A stretch of DNA of 40,697 bases from an uncultured Desulfovibrionaceae bacterium (lineage in GTDB: Bacteria; Desulfobacterota; Desulfovibrionia; Desulfovibrionales; Desulfovibrionaceae), in contig CATJOY010000028.1 of NCBI GenBank assembly GCA_949741925.1, positions 1 through 40,697 on the forward strand. Direction: 5' to 3'. Positions 27,839 through 37,353 of this stretch are shown one piece after another. The notes under the pieces were generated by a model. That model was given only the letters and a program-made list of their open reading frames with translations. It was not told the origin of the DNA and did not search any database. The stretch's first letter is position 1, and each line of letters starts with the position of its first letter. The translations under genes and the position numbers were made by a program.

Positions 27839-30691
27839 ATGAACAACCAGCAATCTCTTTTGGATCTGAATACCAGCACAAAAAAATCCGAGCCGGTGAC
27901 CTGCTTGGGCCAGACTTTTCCTGATGACGAAGCGCGGCGTGTGCATTTTACGGCACTGCTGGCGGAGAAGCTGAAAGACCCGGAATTCCGAAAGATAGAA
28001 GGCTTTCCCCTCGGCACGGATGAATCCATCCTAGCCCTTTCCGATCCGCCGTACTACACGGCCTGCCCCAATCCCTGGATTGGGGAATTCATCGCCGAAT
28101 GGGAGGCGGAAAAACCCGAAAAACCGGCGGATTGGCATTATCATCGCGAACCCTTTGCCGCCGATGTATCCGAGGGGAAAAACGATCCCATCTACAACGC
28201 GCATTCCTACCATACCAAGGTGCCGCACAAGGCTATCATGCGGTATATCCTGCACTACACAGAGCCGGGAGACATCGTGTTCGACGGTTTTTGCGGAACC
28301 GGCATGACCGGTGTAGCCGCGCAGATGTGCGGCAATCGGGATGCCGTCCTGAGCCTGGGGTATCAAATTCTTCCTGATGGCACGATCCTCCGCGAAGAAG
28401 AAGGCGCAGACGGCAAAAAAACCAGAGTCCCCTTTTCCAAGCTCGGCGCGCGCCGGGCTGTGCTCAACGATCTTTCGCCCGCGGCTACTTTTATTGCTTA
28501 TAACTACAATACGCCGGTCAATGTGCGGGAATTCGAGAGGGAGGCTAAGCGTATCCTGAAGGAAGTTCGGGATGAATGCGGCTGGATGTACGAGACCACG
28601 CATGCGGACGGCAGGACCAAGGGAACCATCAACTATACCGTTTGGTCGGATGTCTTTATCTGCCCGGATTGCACCAGGGAAATAGTATTTTGGGACGAAG
28701 CCGTGGATAAAGAAGCCGGTAAAGTACGTGACGAGTTTCCCTGTCCGCAATGCGGCGCCATGCTCACCAAGAAGAACATGGAGCGTGCCTGGGTGACTCG
28801 GCAGGATCCGGATATAGGGATAACGGCGGGCGTAGAGCCGAACACATCTCCGGGAGGTGCCATTATCCGCCAGGCCAAGCAAGTTCCGGTGTTGATTAAT
28901 TACAGCGTAGGAAAGAAACGATTTGAGAAAAAGCCGGATGCGGAGGATCTGGCTGTGGCCGATAAAATCCAGCAAGATAGATTGGTGCATTGGTATCCGA
29001 CCAATCGGATGGTTGAGGGGAAAGAAGCGCGACGCAACGATTCTGCTGGGATTACCCATGTGCATCACTTTTTTACCGCACGCAACTTGTGGGTATTGGC
29101 TATGCTTCGTAAAAAAACGAAGCACCCACTCTTGTTTCTGGCTTTGCTGGATACTTTTTCCGTAACTACTAAAATGTCTCGGTTCCGCGTTCCTGCGTGG
29201 GTAAACAAGACGACAGGCCCAATGAAAGGGTGGACAAGTGGAACGTTGTATATGCCTTCTCTTCAGGGCGAGCAGAATATCTTCAATGCCTTCTCTGAAA
29301 AAGTGCAGATGATTACCCGATCCATAAAGGGAAGCAATGTCAATAAAAATATGATTTCTTGCTCGAGTTTGTCCCAATCACTTCGCATTGAAAATAGCCT
29401 GGATTATGTTTTCCTTGATCCTCCTTTCGGCGCAAATCTTTTCTATTCCGAGCTCAATGTACTCTGGGAATCATGGCTTGCTGTTTTCACCAATAATAAA
29501 CCTGAAGCTATTGAAAATAGTACCCAAAACAAGGGCTTGGCAGAATACCGCCAACTCATGGCCGGCTGTTTTAAAGAAGCATACCGCGCCTTGAAACCCG
29601 GCCGTTGGATGACGGTAGAATTTTCCAATACTAAGGCCTCTGTCTGGAACACCATCCAAAGCGCGTTGGCAGAAGCCGGATTCATTGTCGCCAACGTTTC
29701 CGCGCTGGACAAAAAACAAGGGAGTTTCAAGGCCGTGACCACGCCGACAGCGGTTAAGCAGGATTTAGTCATCTCCGCCTACAAACCCAATGGCGGCTTT
29801 GAGGAACGCTTCCTGAAAGAAGCCGATACTGAGGAAGGCGTCTGGGACTTCGTGCGTACACATATGAAATATCTCCCTGTGCTTAAGCCACAAGGGAACA
29901 GTCTTTTGCCCATATCGGAACGCGACCCTCGCATACTTTATGACCGTATGGTTGCTTACTATGTCCGTAAGAATCGGCGTATTCCAATGAATAGTGCTGA
30001 CTTTCAACAGGGCCTTCGGAGGTTTCCGGAAAGAGACGGTATGCACTTTTTGCCGGACCAGGCGGTTCAGTATGATCGTAGCAAGCTGGTGTTCAGTGAG
30101 CCACCGCAGTTTTCGCTCTATGTGTATGACGAGGCCTCGGCCATCCAGTGGTTGCGGAACCTCCTGAAGAATAAGCCCCAGACCTTTGCAGACATCAACC
30201 CGCAGTTCATGCAGCAGCTTTCCGGCTGGAGCAAGAACGAAAAGCAACTCGACCTGCGCGAACTGCTCAGCCAGAATTTTCTGCTCTACGAAGGTAAAGG
30301 CCCGGTTCCGGAGCAGATCCACAGCTACCTCTCCTCCAACTGGAAGGATTGCCGCAACCTGTCCAAGGAGAGCCCCCAGCTCATGGCCAAAGCTAAAGAC
30401 CGCTGGTACATCCCGGATCCCAACAAGGCTACGGACCTGGAAAAGCTACGCGAAAAGGCCCTACTCAAGGAGTTTGACGGTTACCTAGCCCAGATTGTCG
30501 AAGAACCGCGCAAGAAGCTAAGGGAGTTTCGGATGGAAGCCGTCCGCGCCGGCTTCAAAAAAGCCTGGCAGGAACAGAATTACCAGACCATCATCACCGT
30601 TGCCGAACGAATCCCGGCCACAATCCTGGAAGAAGACGACAAGCTCACTATGTGGTACAGCATGGCCCAGACGCGAATGGGAGAAGTATAA
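27839..30691 (+). CDS. pglX: BREX-3 adenine-specific DNA methyltransferase PglXI
   Basis: A 950-residue N6-adenine methyltransferase that would mark host DNA. An N-terminal DPPYY (Asp69-Tyr72) precedes motif I, VFDGFCGTGMTG (residues 148-158), so the catalytic motif comes first. A zinc ribbon follows (Cys275, Cys278, Cys302, Cys305), and a second DPPFG motif lies at 527-531. This is the long PglXI type of type 3 BREX. The stretch from about residue 350 to 560 is much AT-richer than the ends (hand counts: 43% GC over 29101-29400 against 60% over 30301-30420), suggesting an exchanged specificity segment. The stop overlaps the next start (TAATG). Confidence 0.88.
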   Translation: MNNQQSLLDLNTSTKKSEPVTCLGQTFPDDEARRVHFTALLAEKLKDPEFRKIEGFPLGTDESILALSDPPYYTACPNPWIGEFIAEWEAEKPEKPADWHYHREPFAADVSEGKNDPIYNAHSYHTKVPHKAIMRYILHYTEPGDIVFDGFCGTGMTGVAAQMCGNRDAVLSLGYQILPDGTILREEEGADGKKTRVPFSKLGARRAVLNDLSPAATFIAYNYNTPVNVREFEREAKRILKEVRDECGWMYETTHADGRTKGTINYTVWSDVFICPDCTREIVFWDEAVDKEAGKVRDEFPCPQCGAMLTKKNMERAWVTRQDPDIGITAGVEPNTSPGGAIIRQAKQVPVLINYSVGKKRFEKKPDAEDLAVADKIQQDRLVHWYPTNRMVEGKEARRNDSAGITHVHHFFTARNLWVLAMLRKKTKHPLLFLALLDTFSVTTKMSRFRVPAWVNKTTGPMKGWTSGTLYMPSLQGEQNIFNAFSEKVQMITRSIKGSNVNKNMISCSSLSQSLRIENSLDYVFLDPPFGANLFYSELNVLWESWLAVFTNNKPEAIENSTQNKGLAEYRQLMAGCFKEAYRALKPGRWMTVEFSNTKASVWNTIQSALAEAGFIVANVSALDKKQGSFKAVTTPTAVKQDLVISAYKPNGGFEERFLKEADTEEGVWDFVRTHMKYLPVLKPQGNSLLPISERDPRILYDRMVAYYVRKNRRIPMNSADFQQGLRRFPERDGMHFLPDQAVQYDRSKLVFSEPPQFSLYVYDEASAIQWLRNLLKNKPQTFADINPQFMQQLSGWSKNEKQLDLRELLSQNFLLYEGKGPVPEQIHSYLSSNWKDCRNLSKESPQLMAKAKDRWYIPDPNKATDLEKLREKALLKEFDGYLAQIVEEPRKKLREFRMEAVRAGFKKAWQEQNYQTIITVAERIPATILEEDDKLTMWYSMAQTRMGEV

Positions 30692-31689
30692 TGGCAAGAG
30701 CGGATCTTCTGGTTCGCCTTGTTCAATCCGGCTTGCGGAGCGACAAGGTAACATTCAGGAAAGTGACCGAATCGATTATAGCCGAGGAGAGGGCAAAGCA
30801 GCACAAAGTGCTCGCAGACAGGCTTGAAGAAAGCCTGAACGCTATGCCTTTTGAGCGTCCGACGCAGCCCGCCAATGGCAGTTCCATGGTGGATCCCCGT
30901 TCGGGCAGCCTCTTCCACGAGATTATGCCCCAAAAGCAACTGACTGAGTTGATTCTTCCCCCGAATGTTGTGCAAATTACCCAAAGCCTCATTCAAGAGC
31001 AACACCGGGTGGACCTTTTGCGCTCGTATAACCTTGAGCCCAGAAACCGCCTGCTCCTTATCGGTCCTCCCGGAAACGGAAAAACATCTCTCGCGGAAGC
31101 GATCGCGGAAGCTTTGGCCGTGTCATTGCTGGTTGTTCGCTATGAAAGAGTTGTGGGTACATATCTTGGCGAAACCGCCAACCGCCTCAAAAAACTTTTT
31201 GAATACGCCTCCACACGCAAATGTGTTCTGTTTTTTGATGAGTTTGAAACTTTGGGCAAGGAACGCGGCGATATCCACGAAACCGGCGAAATCAAACGAG
31301 TCGTCAGCTCGTTGTTGATGCAGATCGATACCCTACCAAGTCATGTAGTAGTCATCGGCGCCACCAACCATCCTGAACTTTTGGACCGGGCTGTCTGGCG
31401 CCGGTTCCAGGTACGCATGAATTTGCCAGGACCGACCCGCGACCGGCTCCAAGAGTGGTTCACACGGTTTAGAGAACGGGTTGGTGTGCCTTTGGGATAT
31501 TCTTCAGGTACGCTCGCCAAACGCCTGTTGGGTTCAAATTTCGCCGAAGTCGAAGAATTCGGAACGAGCGTGTTTCGTGAATATGTGCTTGCTCAGCCCA
31601 ATGCGGACATGAAGGCAATCGTCACGCAAGCCCTTGCGCTCTGGAGTTCCAGATCCGCTTCGATCAAGCAAGGGAAAGGAGATGAATGA
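30691..31689 (+). CDS. ietA: AAA+ ATPase of an IetAS-type defence pair
   Basis: A 332-residue protein from the ATG at 30691, which overlaps the pglX stop by one base; the longer frame from 30652 lies inside pglX. Residues 118-300 form a classic AAA+ module: Walker A GPPGNGKT (125-132), Walker B VLFFDEFE (Asp183-Glu184), sensor 1 GATNHPE (Asn226) and arginine residues RR (237-238). The following gene encodes a subtilisin-like protease with an ATGA overlap. This ATPase-protease pair is the IetAS arrangement, first known as a plasmid-stability toxin-antitoxin pair in Agrobacterium and later reported as antiphage. The ATPase would control the protease. It is not a core BREX gene. Confidence 0.75.
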   Translation: MARADLLVRLVQSGLRSDKVTFRKVTESIIAEERAKQHKVLADRLEESLNAMPFERPTQPANGSSMVDPRSGSLFHEIMPQKQLTELILPPNVVQITQSLIQEQHRVDLLRSYNLEPRNRLLLIGPPGNGKTSLAEAIAEALAVSLLVVRYERVVGTYLGETANRLKKLFEYASTRKCVLFFDEFETLGKERGDIHETGEIKRVVSSLLMQIDTLPSHVVVIGATNHPELLDRAVWRRFQVRMNLPGPTRDRLQEWFTRFRERVGVPLGYSSGTLAKRLLGSNFAEVEEFGTSVFREYVLAQPNADMKAIVTQALALWSSRSASIKQGKGDE

Positions 31690-34280
31690 TGGAGGAACGC
31701 CCACTGCTGTTTTTCCCCACTCCGGATACTGCTTCCCGTTCCGACCTTCCGAGGGGGGGGGCATCGGTAAGCAGAGCCTCAGCGGGCAAGCAATGGAACA
31801 AGTTGGAGCCGCGGTTTCAGCAACTGCAAGACGCTTTTAACGAACAGCGAGTTCATCTCCAGCAAACGGCCGCCGGGATAGAGCCCGAGCAGGTTTTGGT
31901 GATCGAAACGATAGGATCCATTCAGGACTTTGCGAATGCCGTGAAAAAAGTTCCTGGTATGGAGTGGATGGGGCAAGTCGAAAGTGACAGCGTTGCCCCG
32001 GATGAAGATTTTTATGATAAGCAGGACCCTGACAAAAAGTTGGAGGCGCAGCTATACCTTGTTATGTCGAACCAGAAGGCGCTGGATGGAATGCTCTCCC
32101 TGTGGGCAAGATACAAAGAAAATCCACAGTTTCAATTTGGATATGGGCTGACAAAGTTCAGGGATGTGTTTCTTTACCTGAAAGATATCCGGCGCTGGGG
32201 AATCCGCGAACGCCTTCTGGAGACCGGGCTTCTGGAAGCATGGGAAGAAGATTTGCGTCACGATCCAAACAGGCCCGTCAGGTTTGAAGCCGAACTATGG
32301 TTTCGCAGAAGCTATGACCAGCGGGCATCAAGAGGCGAACAAGTCGCCCGACTGATTAATCAGTTGGACGGCCGCGTCGTGAGTCAGGCGGTGATAGAGG
32401 AAATCAGCTATCATGCGATATTGGGCGAGTTGCCTGCCAGTGCAGTTCAGACAATCAGGGACAGCCACAGCACGCAACTGGTGCAATGCGAAAGCGTTAT
32501 GTTTTTCCGGCCGGTCGGGCAGATGTCTGTAGGAATGGCCAACATGGAAGAGGAGACCATCCCCGCAGACAAGCCGGATTCTCCCATTCCGACTGGCGAC
32601 CCCATAATTGCATTGCTTGATGGGATGCCGTTATCCAATCATCAACTGCTCAAGGGGCGCCTGGAAATAGATGACCCGGACGATTTTGGGATGGAATATA
32701 CTGCTTCCGAGCGTCTCCACGGAACCAGCATGGCGTCCTTAATTGTCCACGGTGACTTATCCGCCCCCTCATCCCCATTACAAAGGCCCATCTATGTAAG
32801 GCCCATAATGAAGCCCATTCCGTGGTATTCTCAGCCGCGCCCTGAACAAATGCCCTCAGACCAACTCGCCGTGGATCTTATCCATAGAGCTGTCCGGCGC
32901 CTGTTTGAAGGAGAGGGTAACGAACCGCCTGCGGCTCCCCAGGTAAAAATAATAAATCTGTCCATTGGGGACGAAAGACGGCCTTTTTTAAGGACAATGA
33001 GCCCTCTCGCTCGACTTCTGGATTGGCTGAGCGCCAAATATAGTGTGCTGTTTATCGTCAGCGCCGGGAACCATGCCTCACCGATAGTTTTTGACCCTTT
33101 TTTAGGAAGTATTGATTCCCTTTCCTCTGATGAGTTGGAGCGGGCTGTTGTTCTTAGTTTATACCGAGACGCCAGGAACAGGAGACTCCTCTCTCCGGCG
33201 GAAGCTATAAATCCCATAACTGTAGGTGCAGCCCATCATGACAGCTCCCCGGCGGCACCGTTGGCTCCAAGCAGAATAAACCCACTTTTTTCCACATTGC
33301 CCAGCCCGGTGTCTGCTTTCGGCAGCGGCTACCTGCGTAGCGTTAAGCCTGACGTGCTTTATGCCGGAGGGCGGCAATGCTATCAAAGGCCGCTGACGAC
33401 AACATCGCCTCAAAGTATTTCTCTGGCACGGTTTATCACACCGCCCGGCAACAAATTCGCATTCCCCAGTTCACGCCCCGGCGATGTGACCGCCACAGCC
33501 TACGGCTGCGGCACCAGCAATGCAACTGCCCTGATGTGTCGCTCTGCCGGCATTTGCTACGAGATGTTGGTGGCCGTTCTCAGCTCCTACCCGGAGGAAA
33601 GAGATCTGCAAGCCTATGAGGTGCCCTTGCTGAAAGCCTTATTGGTCCATGGTTGTTCCTGGGAAGAAATGGGAGTGCGTATCGCGGATATTTTGCGGAC
33701 GCCGAATAATGGAAAGCAACTCAAGCGGTTGGCCGGAAATTGGCTCGGGTACGGTATTCCTGACGTAGCCAAAGTGCTTGAATGCACAGAGCAGCGGGCA
33801 ACTCTTTTGGGTTTTGGTGACTTGTCGGACGGTCAGGCCCACATATTCAAGTTGCCTTTGCCGCCCTCATTAGGATCGCGTCGTGACTGGCGTCGGATAA
33901 CTGCAACGCTTGCATGGTTGTCGCCGATAGCGGCGAATACCCAAAAGTATCGGACCGCAGGCTTGTGGTTCGAGATAAAGGGCGCCTCGCCGGCAACCAA
34001 CAGGCAAGATGCCTGCTCCGGGCAAGGCGGCTGGCGGTTTGTTCGAAGAGGCACTGTGCAACACGAAATATTTGAAGGAGATAAAGCCGAACCCATTACC
34101 GATGGAGATACCATCAATATCAAGGTGAACTGCCGGAAGGACGCTGGCAAGATAACTGTACCGGTTGCTTATGGTCTGGCCGTTACGATAGAAGTGGCAG
34201 AGGGGGTGAATATTCCCATATACGATGAAATACGGACGCGCATCAGTCCTGTTATCCAGATTCGACAAGCACAGGCATGA
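31686..34280 (+). CDS. ietS: subtilisin-like serine protease of the IetAS-type pair
   Basis: An 864-residue S8-family protease with a complete catalytic triad: Asp312 (IIALLDGMP), His345 (LHGTSMAS) and Ser611 (GCGTSNATA), plus the oxyanion Asn462 (VSAGNH). About 300 residues precede the protease domain and about 200 follow. No signal peptide is seen, so it acts inside the cell. The start ATG overlaps the ietA stop; AAAGGAG lies upstream. A run of nine G at 31753-31761 (codons 23-26) makes the gene prone to frameshift. In the sequence given, the frame is open. The stop overlaps the brxHII start (ATGA). Confidence 0.78.
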   Translation: MMEERPLLFFPTPDTASRSDLPRGGASVSRASAGKQWNKLEPRFQQLQDAFNEQRVHLQQTAAGIEPEQVLVIETIGSIQDFANAVKKVPGMEWMGQVESDSVAPDEDFYDKQDPDKKLEAQLYLVMSNQKALDGMLSLWARYKENPQFQFGYGLTKFRDVFLYLKDIRRWGIRERLLETGLLEAWEEDLRHDPNRPVRFEAELWFRRSYDQRASRGEQVARLINQLDGRVVSQAVIEEISYHAILGELPASAVQTIRDSHSTQLVQCESVMFFRPVGQMSVGMANMEEETIPADKPDSPIPTGDPIIALLDGMPLSNHQLLKGRLEIDDPDDFGMEYTASERLHGTSMASLIVHGDLSAPSSPLQRPIYVRPIMKPIPWYSQPRPEQMPSDQLAVDLIHRAVRRLFEGEGNEPPAAPQVKIINLSIGDERRPFLRTMSPLARLLDWLSAKYSVLFIVSAGNHASPIVFDPFLGSIDSLSSDELERAVVLSLYRDARNRRLLSPAEAINPITVGAAHHDSSPAAPLAPSRINPLFSTLPSPVSAFGSGYLRSVKPDVLYAGGRQCYQRPLTTTSPQSISLARFITPPGNKFAFPSSRPGDVTATAYGCGTSNATALMCRSAGICYEMLVAVLSSYPEERDLQAYEVPLLKALLVHGCSWEEMGVRIADILRTPNNGKQLKRLAGNWLGYGIPDVAKVLECTEQRATLLGFGDLSDGQAHIFKLPLPPSLGSRRDWRRITATLAWLSPIAANTQKYRTAGLWFEIKGASPATNRQDACSGQGGWRFVRRGTVQHEIFEGDKAEPITDGDTINIKVNCRKDAGKITVPVAYGLAVTIEVAEGVNIPIYDEIRTRISPVIQIRQAQA
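31753..31761 (+). repeat. G9 homopolymer inside ietS
   Basis: Nine consecutive G in the 5' part of the protease gene, between CCTTCCGA and CATCGG. Slippage by one or two bases would shift the frame and stop translation of the protease. It is the longest G run that I noticed in a coding region of this window. Confidence 0.9.
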
Positions 34281-37189
34281 AATCCTCCTGGCACTATTCC
34301 ACCCTCCACAAGTCCCCCTGCAAAATCATCGAATCGCAGAAGCTTTGGGGGCAAGAGATCTGCCGCATCTGGTTGCCGAACCGGGATGCGGTGGTGCTCA
34401 CCTCCCGCGCGGATCTTTCCACCGTTGAGGACGCCCTGGAACCGGAACGCGAAGCCGAATACATTGCCTATGTCGCGGCGGCGGCCAAGGTAGCGCAGGT
34501 ACTTGAAGGCAGGCAAGAATATGCCGATGTCATGCTTGCCCCCATGGAATCCACGGTCATTCCGCTGCCGCACCAGCTCCAGGCCTTATCGCGGGCCGTC
34601 TCCGGCGATAAGGTGCGCTACCTTCTCGCCGACGAGGTGGGGCTCGGGAAAACAATCGAAGCCGGTCTCATCTTCCGGGAGCTGAAGCTACGCGGCCTGG
34701 TCAAGCGCGCGCTCATCGTGGCGCCGGCCGGGTTGGTCACCCAATGGCAAATGGAGATGCGTACCCACTTCGGCGAAGAGTTCTTTCCGCTGTACCCAGG
34801 CGCCTTTGCTCCCTATCACTCCTGCTACCCGGAAAAAAACGTCTGGACCCTGCACTCGCAGATGATCTGCCCCCTGGATTCGGTCAAGCCGCTGGATACC
34901 CGGCGCGGCTGGAGCCGAGAACAGTTGGATGACTATAACCGCTGGCGGTATTTTGACCTGATCACAGCAGGCTGGGATATGGTCATTATCGACGAGGCCC
35001 ACCGCCTGGCCGGAAGCACGGATTGCATCGCGCGCTCCAAGCTGGGCCAAGGACTGGCCGAGGCCTCCCCGTATGTGCTTCTCCTCTCAGCAACGCCGCA
35101 CCAGGGTAAATCTGACGGTTTTCTGCGTCTCATGAACATTCTGGACCCTGCCGCGTTTCCCGACCAGGAAAGCATCAGTCGGGAAAAGGTAGCGCCCTTC
35201 ATCATCCGGACGGAAAAACGCAAAGCCATCGATGCCAAGGGCAATCCCCTCTTCAAGCCGCGCCAAACGCGTTTGCTGGGCATCGCCTGGGAAAAACGGC
35301 ACAGCGCGCAGCAAGAGCTCTATGCCGCGGTGACGGAGTACGCGCGCGAAGGGTATACCCAAGCTCTGCTCGAAAACAAGCGGCACCTGGGCTTTTTGAT
35401 GCTGCTCCTGCAGCGGCTTGTTGTTTCCAGCACACGGGCTATCCGGGCGACTCTGGAACGGCGGCTGGACGTGCTGCACGCGGATCTCGCCAAGGGTTCG
35501 CCGGAAGACGCCCGGCAGAATCCGGTTCATGACTTCAAGCTTCTCACCACCATGAGCGACGATGCGTTTGCTCCACTCTACGACATAGACGGCCAGGCAA
35601 TACTGGACGAACTTATCACCCTGCGCCGCGAGGCGCTGCGCGATGAAGAACAAAAAGTTGCTGCGCTCCTTGAGCAGGCCCGATGGTGCGAGCAAAGCGG
35701 TTTAGACGCCAAGGCCGAGGCGCTGTTTTCCCTGATCTATCAACTTCAGACCGAAGAAGGCGAGCCGGAGCTGAAATGCCTCATTTTTACGGAATTTACC
35801 GCAACCCAAGACATGCTGCGGGAATTTCTCGAGGCGCGCGGCCTTTCCGTGGTCACGCTCAACGGCTCTATGGGGCAGGAAGAGCGGATCGCGGCGCAGA
35901 AAGTGTTCTGTGATTCGGGCCGCGTGCTCGTCTCTACCGATGCCGGGGGCGAGGGGCTGAACCTGCAGTTCTGCCATGTGGTCATCAACTACGACCTGCC
36001 CTGGAACCCCATGCGCATTGAGCAGCGCATCGGCCGCGTGGACCGTATCGGCCAGAGCAAGCCAGTCCGGGCGATCAATCTGGCCCTGGAAGAATCTGTG
36101 GAATTCCATGTTCGCGAGGTTTTGGAGCGGAAACTGGCGGTCATTCTCGGCGAGTTGGGCATTGACAAAACCAGCGATGTACTGGATTCCGCCCAAGCCG
36201 GGGAGATTTTTGAAAACGCCTTTGCCGCTGCTGTTATGCAGCCCGAACATCTTGAAAAGACCCTGGAATATACGACGGAAGTTCTGCGTACCGGCTTTCT
36301 GGAAGCACAAAAGCCCATGGCCGTATACGGCATTTCCGCAGCCCCGGATATCCATGCGGTGGAACGCTTGCGTTCGCATCCCCTACCGCATTGGGTGGAG
36401 CGCATGACCATCGGCTATATCTGTTCCCATGGAGGAACGGCTATCCGCAAGCCCCTCGGTTGGGATATCATCTGGTCTGACGAAGAGAAATGGCCTTCCT
36501 GCGTTTTTACCGCGCGCGAGGGCGGCAACCAGGAACATGTCTCGCTGCTGACCTTGGAAAATACCCGTATCCGCGCTCTGGCCTTGCATATACCGCGTTT
36601 AACTCCGGGCCAACCCATTCCGTGCGTTGACATGCCGGGGCTGCCCGGCAAGGTTTCCGGCCTATGGGGATTATTTGAAATACGCCTGCAGCGAGTAAGC
36701 AGATCAGGGGGTGAGGCATCCGGCGGGCTGGTTCAGATTCCCTTACTCCGGCGAAGCTATTACGGCGTGTTTGTTTCGGACCAGGGCAAGGTGTTCCTGC
36801 CCACGGCCAGGCACATTTGGGATGCCTTGCAAAATACCGACTGCCGTATAGTCTCCATCCTCGGCCAGGAAGACTCGGAAACAGCGTATGAACAACTACA
36901 ACAAGCCGTGGAGAACAGCGGGCACGCCCTATTTGCTGCCTTGGAGCAGGAACACCAAAATGCCGTGCAACGCGAAAGAGAGCGCGGCCTAAGCGCATTC
37001 AACGCCCGCCGAAAGACCATCGAGCGTGTCGGCCTACCGGAGGTGCGCCGCCATCGTCTGGAGGCCTGTGAGGCGGATGAAAAAGCCTGGCGCGATGAAT
37101 TGGCAGCCGCGCAAAAAGCCGTGCCGGAAATACGGCCTTTGCTCATTATGCGCATGGTGCACCCCCCGGTTGCCCCATCCGCCGAGTAA
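34277..37189 (+). CDS. brxHII: BREX-3 SNF2-family helicase BrxHII
   Basis: A 970-residue superfamily 2 helicase. Motif I is ADEVGLGKTIEAG (Lys125), motif II is DEAH (237-240), motif III LLLSATPHQG, and motifs V-VI are DAGGEGLNLQ and QRIGRVDRIGQ, the SNF2/RapA pattern. The N-terminal ~90 residues and the C-terminal third are outside the motor. BrxHII is the helicase of type 3 BREX. Its ATG overlaps the ietS stop, so the cargo pair was inserted with precise coupling on both sides. DISARM's DrmD is a related helicase, but the neighbours here are those of BREX. Confidence 0.85.
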   Translation: MKSSWHYSTLHKSPCKIIESQKLWGQEICRIWLPNRDAVVLTSRADLSTVEDALEPEREAEYIAYVAAAAKVAQVLEGRQEYADVMLAPMESTVIPLPHQLQALSRAVSGDKVRYLLADEVGLGKTIEAGLIFRELKLRGLVKRALIVAPAGLVTQWQMEMRTHFGEEFFPLYPGAFAPYHSCYPEKNVWTLHSQMICPLDSVKPLDTRRGWSREQLDDYNRWRYFDLITAGWDMVIIDEAHRLAGSTDCIARSKLGQGLAEASPYVLLLSATPHQGKSDGFLRLMNILDPAAFPDQESISREKVAPFIIRTEKRKAIDAKGNPLFKPRQTRLLGIAWEKRHSAQQELYAAVTEYAREGYTQALLENKRHLGFLMLLLQRLVVSSTRAIRATLERRLDVLHADLAKGSPEDARQNPVHDFKLLTTMSDDAFAPLYDIDGQAILDELITLRREALRDEEQKVAALLEQARWCEQSGLDAKAEALFSLIYQLQTEEGEPELKCLIFTEFTATQDMLREFLEARGLSVVTLNGSMGQEERIAAQKVFCDSGRVLVSTDAGGEGLNLQFCHVVINYDLPWNPMRIEQRIGRVDRIGQSKPVRAINLALEESVEFHVREVLERKLAVILGELGIDKTSDVLDSAQAGEIFENAFAAAVMQPEHLEKTLEYTTEVLRTGFLEAQKPMAVYGISAAPDIHAVERLRSHPLPHWVERMTIGYICSHGGTAIRKPLGWDIIWSDEEKWPSCVFTAREGGNQEHVSLLTLENTRIRALALHIPRLTPGQPIPCVDMPGLPGKVSGLWGLFEIRLQRVSRSGGEASGGLVQIPLLRRSYYGVFVSDQGKVFLPTARHIWDALQNTDCRIVSILGQEDSETAYEQLQQAVENSGHALFAALEQEHQNAVQRERERGLSAFNARRKTIERVGLPEVRRHRLEACEADEKAWRDELAAAQKAVPEIRPLLIMRMVHPPVAPSAE

Positions 37190-37353
37190 CTGTGCAGCCG
37201 CGGGAGAGGGGGCGTGCGGATTGCCGCTCCCTTACGGCAAAGGGTACGAAAAAGGATTGCATCCGCTTCGTCGTCGTGAACTCTTTTCTCCCTGAAGGGG
37301 AAGGTTGCAAAGCATAAGGGCATTTTTGCTAAACAGCGACATGGAGGATGGCT
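37190..37353. other. gap between brxHII and pglZ
   Basis: All other joins in the second half of the operon overlap or nearly touch, while this one has 164 bases. It has no coding signal and no convincing promoter pair; GGAGG at 37343-37347 serves the pglZ start. Confidence 0.4.

Noticed and set aside
28031..29377. 448-codon minus-strand ORF
   Set aside because: Antisense to pglX; the sense frame carries methyltransferase motifs and a zinc ribbon.
34277..37189. DISARM system (DrmD-like helicase with a methyltransferase)
   Set aside because: The helicase is related, but PglZ, BrxC, BrxF and BrxA in the same operon define BREX; DrmA, DrmB and DrmC are absent.
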